Below, piece by piece: positions 16,124 to 17,492 of a stretch of 17,492 nucleotides of DNA. The notes under the pieces are model-generated. The model did not search any database. It was not told the origin of the DNA and saw nothing but the letters and a program-made list of their open reading frames with translations. A program made the translations under genes and the position numbers. Where the stretch lies: the NCBI GenBank assembly GCA_046719185.1, contig JBDNDK010000031.1, forward strand, positions 1 to 17,492, in the 5' to 3' direction. Numbering within the stretch: position 1 is the first letter of the stretch; each line of letters begins with the position of its first letter. This DNA is from JBDNDK01 sp046719185 (GTDB lineage Bacteria > Armatimonadota > UBA5829).

Positions 16124-16855
16124 CTATGCTTTCCAGCCAAATATTCTTCTAGCACAGTTTTCAAAGATGTTTTTTTTGTCCAAATCTGTGATATTAGCAT
16201 CTTCTACAAGACCTATAACAGTTGATGGATCTGAATAGGGAAGACTACTGCCATACATCATTCTGTGTGAGCCAATATGTTCAACTGCAAATTGTATTTT
16301 ATCTGGGCTAAAACTTCCGGATATTTCAAGCACTAAGTTAAGTGTTTTTTCTGCAAGCATTGTTGCAAGTCTCCAGTCATCTCCACCCATACCAAGAAGA
16401 ATGAATTTCATTTGAACAAATTCTTTTGCTATTTCATTTGCAGCTAGAAGTGATTCTTGATTATTCACTCTCAAGAATACTGGCTTTATATATCTTCTAT
16501 AAGCATTTAAAAGCTCTTCAGCTTCTTCAAGCGTTACAGGTCTTCCTCTTTGACCATTAGAAATCAAAAGCCCTGCAAAATAATCTTCTGCAAGATATGT
16601 TTTCATATCATCTTGAGATTGCTCAGGATAGTTTACATTAACAACAAGGCAGCCTTTTATATTGTTGTTTGTTGTGCAAACTTTTGCTACTTGAGCATTG
16701 CCTCTTTTAAAATCACAAGAGTGTGCCAAAGTTGATGCAGTGATGGTTTTTTCTACTGCATATTTGTTCATACTTCTTATTAGGTTAGCATCTGTAAAAG
16801 GTACACCCCAAATTGGAGTGGTTCCTACTTCAGCATTAACATCTATAACAGGCAA
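16124..16855 (-). CDS. Amidohydrolase-like TIM-barrel protein lacking metal histidines (copy A)
   Basis: 243-residue protein resembling the amidohydrolase-2 family (TIM-barrel metal-dependent hydrolases) in strand order and in its end, FENCARRIFGWKA, which matches the family's N-A-x-R-L-F-G close. Catalytic positions are replaced. The usual DxHxH at the first strand reads IDVNAEVG, the central LxHxGG region reads LLGMGGDDW, and the usual GSDxP near the C-terminus reads YGSSLPYSDP. It may be a non-catalytic homologue or act without the standard metal centre. Its start is TTG at 16853-16855, with GGAGG 5 bases upstream inside the last codons of copy B. The two are paralogues (shared xVGSHRxxYGS and IGSHRMMYGS motifs) and are probably translated as a coupled pair. 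Function unknown. Confidence 0.8.
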   Translation of the reverse strand: MPVIDVNAEVGTTPIWGVPFTDANLIRSMNKYAVEKTITASTLAHSCDFKRGNAQVAKVCTTNNNIKGCLVVNVNYPEQSQDDMKTYLAEDYFAGLLISNGQRGRPVTLEEAEELLNAYRRYIKPVFLRVNNQESLLAANEIAKEFVQMKFILLGMGGDDWRLATMLAEKTLNLVLEISGSFSPDKIQFAVEHIGSHRMMYGSSLPYSDPSTVIGLVEDANITDLDKKNIFENCARRIFGWKA

Positions 16856-16865
16856 ATCAGCCTCC
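16853..16865 (-). promoter_or_regulatory. Ribosome binding site and TTG start of amidohydrolase-like copy A
   Basis: GGAGG at 16861-16865, within the final Gly-Gly codons of copy B, lies 5 bases before TTG at 16853-16855. The TGA of copy B is 1 base upstream of the TTG, a classic coupled-translation layout. Confidence 0.65.
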
Positions 16866-17492
16866 TAGTAAACCTTTTAGATTTTCAGAAAATATTTTTG
16901 ATTTGTCTTCATCTGAAATATCACTATCTTGTATATAATTAATTGCAGCATAAATTGAGCTGCTTAGTGTTCCAGAACCATAAACTAATCTATGTGAACC
17001 CACTTGATCAACAAGAAATCTCAATGCATTGGGAACTCTAATGTTAGAAGTGCCAAGCAAAACATTATCATTTTTTTTCATTATTGAAACAGCTTCTGAA
17101 ATTGTTTCAAACATCACACCATCAAGTATGAGCTTCACATTTTTCCCTTTGAAAACTTTTACTAGAGAGCTTAGCAATCCAGATATATTTGCTTGAATTA
17201 TCACAGGTATTGTTACTCCATCCAATTCATCAACTATATCTTGAAAAGTGGAGTGATCTGTTGACCAGTTCTGAATCTCAGGGAAAAATCTTAGTGCCTT
17301 GAAGCCTCTATCAAGTATTGATTTCACTGTTCCTGCAGGACCAAAATATCCTCTGGGATCTATTGTAGCAACAGGCATAATATTTGGATGTTGTTCACAT
17401 ACCCTTAAAGTTTCTGCATTTCCATCGTGATAATTGTGCAGAAAACCAACTGTTGAAAGAGATAGTGCCTGTGATATATTATGCTTTTCCAT
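16857..17492 (-). CDS. Amidohydrolase-like TIM-barrel protein (copy B), 5' end beyond window
   Basis: The 211 visible residues are a paralogue of copy A downstream. The alignment runs from MEKHNISQAL (against MNKYAVEKTI) through VDQVGSHRLVYGSGTLSSS (against VEHIGSHRMMYGSSLPYSD) to IFSENLKGLLGG. By that alignment about 25-30 N-terminal residues lie outside the window, and the ATG at the last three bases is probably internal. Like copy A it lacks recognisable catalytic residues: LILDGVMFE and YGSGTLSSS stand where the family has a histidine and GSDxP, and the visible part has few histidines. The product is presumably cytoplasmic, and a heteromer with copy A is conceivable. Function unknown. Confidence 0.75.
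   Translation of the reverse strand: MEKHNISQALSLSTVGFLHNYHDGNAETLRVCEQHPNIMPVATIDPRGYFGPAGTVKSILDRGFKALRFFPEIQNWSTDHSTFQDIVDELDGVTIPVIIQANISGLLSSLVKVFKGKNVKLILDGVMFETISEAVSIMKKNDNVLLGTSNIRVPNALRFLVDQVGSHRLVYGSGTLSSSIYAAINYIQDSDISDEDKSKIFSENLKGLLGG

Overview
The window comes from an A+T-rich bacterial chromosome (about one-third G+C by eye). All fourteen supported protein genes lie on the minus strand, so transcription runs from high to low coordinates. An RND pump, its periplasmic adaptor and a TolC-type outer-membrane channel with a signal peptide show that the host is a diderm (Gram-negative-type) bacterium. I cannot fix the phylum from sequence alone. The IMP dehydrogenase is of the eukaryote-like subfamily, which may help place the host. 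No tRNA, rRNA, CRISPR array, insertion sequence or prophage was seen, and no gene-free stretch exceeds about 105 bases.

Layout in transcription order. Block 1 (17492 down to 12622): two paralogous amidohydrolase-fold proteins lacking the usual metal histidines (the first cut by the window edge), thioredoxin, a sugar-phosphate isomerase/epimerase-type TIM barrel, and the lipid II flippase MurJ with a very large extra loop. Gaps are 1 to 37 bases, so this looks like one operon whose promoter lies outside the window. Block 2 (12588 down to 4121): a strong sigma-70-type promoter with overlapping palindromes drives a small AbrB/SpoVT-type regulator, then outer-membrane channel, adaptor and RND pump, running on into tgt (queuosine tRNA modification) and a small HD-domain phosphohydrolase. 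Block 3 (4092 down to 1): an extended -10 promoter precedes guaB, followed by mnmE (tRNA wobble-uridine modification GTPase) and a YhaM-like OB-fold/HD exoribonuclease cut by the window start.

Themes: a self-contained tripartite efflux operon with its own likely regulator; tRNA modification and nucleotide/RNA turnover (tgt, mnmE, guaB, two HD proteins); and envelope synthesis (murJ). Nothing here forms an obviously new multi-gene defence or mobile system. The points most worth a second look are the eukaryote-type GuaB, the roughly 265-residue extra loop in MurJ, two additional hydrophobic segments in the RND pump, the tandem His-less amidohydrolases, the apparent ATT start of tgt, and the palindromic abrB promoter.
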